A stretch of DNA of 6,777 bases from the NCBI GenBank assembly GCA_903923915.1, contig CAIXZI010000378.1, forward strand, positions 1 through 6,777, in the 5' to 3' direction. Shown piece after piece: positions 5,516 to 6,777 of this stretch. The translations under genes were made by a program, and so were the position numbers. The DNA comes from an uncultured Bacteroidota bacterium (lineage in GTDB: Bacteria > Bacteroidota > Bacteroidia > B-17B0 > Aurantibacillaceae). The notes beneath the pieces are model-generated. The model saw only the letters and a program-made list of their open reading frames with translations. It was not told the origin of the DNA and did not search any database. The first letter of the stretch is position 1. Each line of letters starts with the position of its first letter.

Positions 5516-6777
5516 TTAATATTTAAGTAGAGCCTCCATAGCTACTTCAACCTTATCGGCATTTGGCAGCATGGTTTTCTCTAAGATAGAGTTAAGCGGT
5601 ATGGCAGGCAGGTTTTCTGCGCCAACCACTTTAACGGGTGCATCTAATTGCTCAAAACAATTTTCGCTAATGCGAGATGCTATGCTTTGCGCAAAACTAT
5701 TGCTTTTTGGTTCTTCGGTTAACACTAAAACTTTACCATGTTTTTTAGCAGAAGCATAAATGGTTTCTTCATCTAAAGGAGAAAGTGTACGTAAATCAAC
5801 AATCTCAATTTGATTAGGGAATTTCTTACCTGCATTTTTAGCCCAATAAACTCCCATGCCGTAAGTTATTACGGTTAAGGTATTTTTATCTTTCGATGCT
5901 TCGCAAGTTTGCACCATTCTTGCTTTGCCTAAAGGAATGATATAATCTTCATCAGGCTCAATGGTTTTAGCATCTTCGGTGCCCTTTATTTTGCTCCAAT
6001 ACAAACCTTTGTGTTCTAACATTAGTACAGGGTTTGGGTCGTAGTAGGCAGCTTTCATTAAGCCTTTTAAATCGGCACCTGTACTTGGATAGCAAACTTT
6101 AATGCCTTTAATGTTGCACACCACACTCTCTACACTGCTTGAGTGATAAGGACCACCACTGCCATAAGCACCAATGGGTACACGTAAAATACAACTAACA
6201 GGCCATTTGCCGTTTGATAAATAACAAGAACGAGAAACCTCGGTAAACAATTGATTTAAGCCGGGCCAAATGTAATCGGCAAACTGAACTTCAATAATTG
6301 GTTTTAAACCAACGGCACTCATGCCAACGGTTGAGCCTATAATAAATGCTTCTTGTATTGGGGTGTTAAATACACGGTGATTACCAAATTTTTGGGCTAG
6401 GGTAGCCGCTTCTCTAAACACACCACCCAGGCGATGCCCCACATCTTGTCCGTATAACAAACATTCAGGGTGTTTTGTCATTAACTCACTAATAGCAAAT
6501 AAAGCAGCATCAACCATTACGGTTGGCTGTTTACCTGCAGGTGCACGGTTTCCTTTTTCTTCAGTTATAGTTGTTTGTGCAAAATCGTGTTTAAATAAAT
6601 CTTCGGGGTGCGGGTCTTCTGCCAATAAAGCTTTCTCGTAATCGGCTTTTACAAGGGCAGTAGCTGCATCTTCAATCTTTTTAAGCTCGGCAGTTTCGAC
6701 CCCTTCAATCAATAACTTATTACGCAATTTTGGAAGCGGATCTTTTTTCATCGCTTCTTCTAAATCATCACGATACC
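5516..6777 (-). CDS. 2-oxoacid dehydrogenase E1 component, fused alpha/beta subunits (5'-truncated by window edge)
   Basis: This is the thiamine-diphosphate-dependent decarboxylating E1 of a pyruvate- or branched-chain-2-oxoacid-type dehydrogenase complex. The frame runs open to the window edge: upstream of the ATG at 6751 it continues with the codons YRDDLEEA, so that ATG is internal. 419 residues are visible. In numbering from that internal Met, residues 1-60 (KDPLPKLRNKLL onwards) match the end of an E1 alpha subunit, and a linker of about 15 residues follows. The beta part then starts: LYGQDVGHRLGGVF (99-112), TPIQE with the ThDP-activating Glu134, VQFADYIWPGLNQL (155-168) and RVPIGAYGSGGPYHSSSVES with His203. 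The transketolase C-terminal domain (about 290-405) contains TLTVITYGMG and VDLRTLSPLD. Such fusions of roughly 660-700 residues are common in Bacteroidota and often annotated 2-oxoisovalerate dehydrogenase E1, but substrate specificity cannot be read here. E2 and E3 are not in view. It lies 5 nt upstream of bshA. Confidence 0.9.
   Translation of the reverse strand, partial: YRDDLEEAMKKDPLPKLRNKLLIEGVETAELKKIEDAATALVKADYEKALLAEDPHPEDLFKHDFAQTTITEEKGNRAPAGKQPTVMVDAALFAISELMTKHPECLLYGQDVGHRLGGVFREAATLAQKFGNHRVFNTPIQEAFIIGSTVGMSAVGLKPIIEVQFADYIWPGLNQLFTEVSRSCYLSNGKWPVSCILRVPIGAYGSGGPYHSSSVESVVCNIKGIKVCYPSTGADLKGLMKAAYYDPNPVLMLEHKGLYWSKIKGTEDAKTIEPDEDYIIPLGKARMVQTCEASKDKNTLTVITYGMGVYWAKNAGKKFPNQIEIVDLRTLSPLDEETIYASAKKHGKVLVLTEEPKSNSFAQSIASRISENCFEQLDAPVKVVGAENLPAIPLNSILEKTMLPNADKVEVAMEALLKY

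Noticed and set aside
5571..5759. 62-codon + strand frame opposite the E1 C-terminal domain
   Set aside because: It is antisense to the conserved transketolase C-terminal domain and has no features of its own.

Overview
The window looks like chromosomal DNA from a free-living, probably aerobic member of the Bacteroidota. It is AT-rich. Two upstream regions carry the phylum's TAnnTTTG -7 element. One secreted protein has a type IX secretion (T9SS) C-terminal sorting domain. There is an S46 dipeptidyl-peptidase, a bacillithiol synthesis gene (bshA) and a fused alpha/beta 2-oxoacid dehydrogenase E1. Bacillithiol points away from the strictly anaerobic gut Bacteroidales and towards Flavobacteriia, Cytophagia, Sphingobacteriia or Chitinophagia, but I cannot place it more precisely.

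Layout. At the left edge is the last 55 codons of a cytidylate kinase gene (cmk, + strand), followed by a short hairpin/T-run terminator. A promoter-like TAAATTTG box then leads into a 720-residue periplasmic S46 serine exopeptidase (+ strand). All family catalytic residues are present, and a glycine sits at the specificity position, so it is DPP7-like rather than DPP11-like. A 158-bp convergent intergenic region follows. It is packed with inverted repeats and contains a GC-rich patch unlike its surroundings.

Everything to the right is on the - strand. Read in transcription order from the right edge: a 2-oxoacid dehydrogenase E1 whose N-terminal (alpha) part lies outside the window; bshA, 5 nt downstream; a 64-bp gap holding an excellent Bacteroidota promoter (TTTG-N19-TAGATTTG) overlaid with nested palindromes; a small T9SS-exported protein of unknown function; and ribonuclease Z, whose ATG starts 1 nt after the preceding stop codon.

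How the genes fit together. The E1-bshA pair is probably one transcription unit linking 2-oxoacid oxidation with low-molecular-weight thiol synthesis by position only. The secreted protein and RNase Z form a second unit that is probably translationally coupled, an odd pairing of a cell-surface protein with a tRNA-processing enzyme. The S46 peptidase serves peptide nutrition in the periplasm. Most of the window is ordinary core genome. The items worth a second look are the intergenic repeat cluster, the promoter/operator dyad and the T9SS protein-RNase Z coupling. I did not find convincing evidence of a new multi-gene system.
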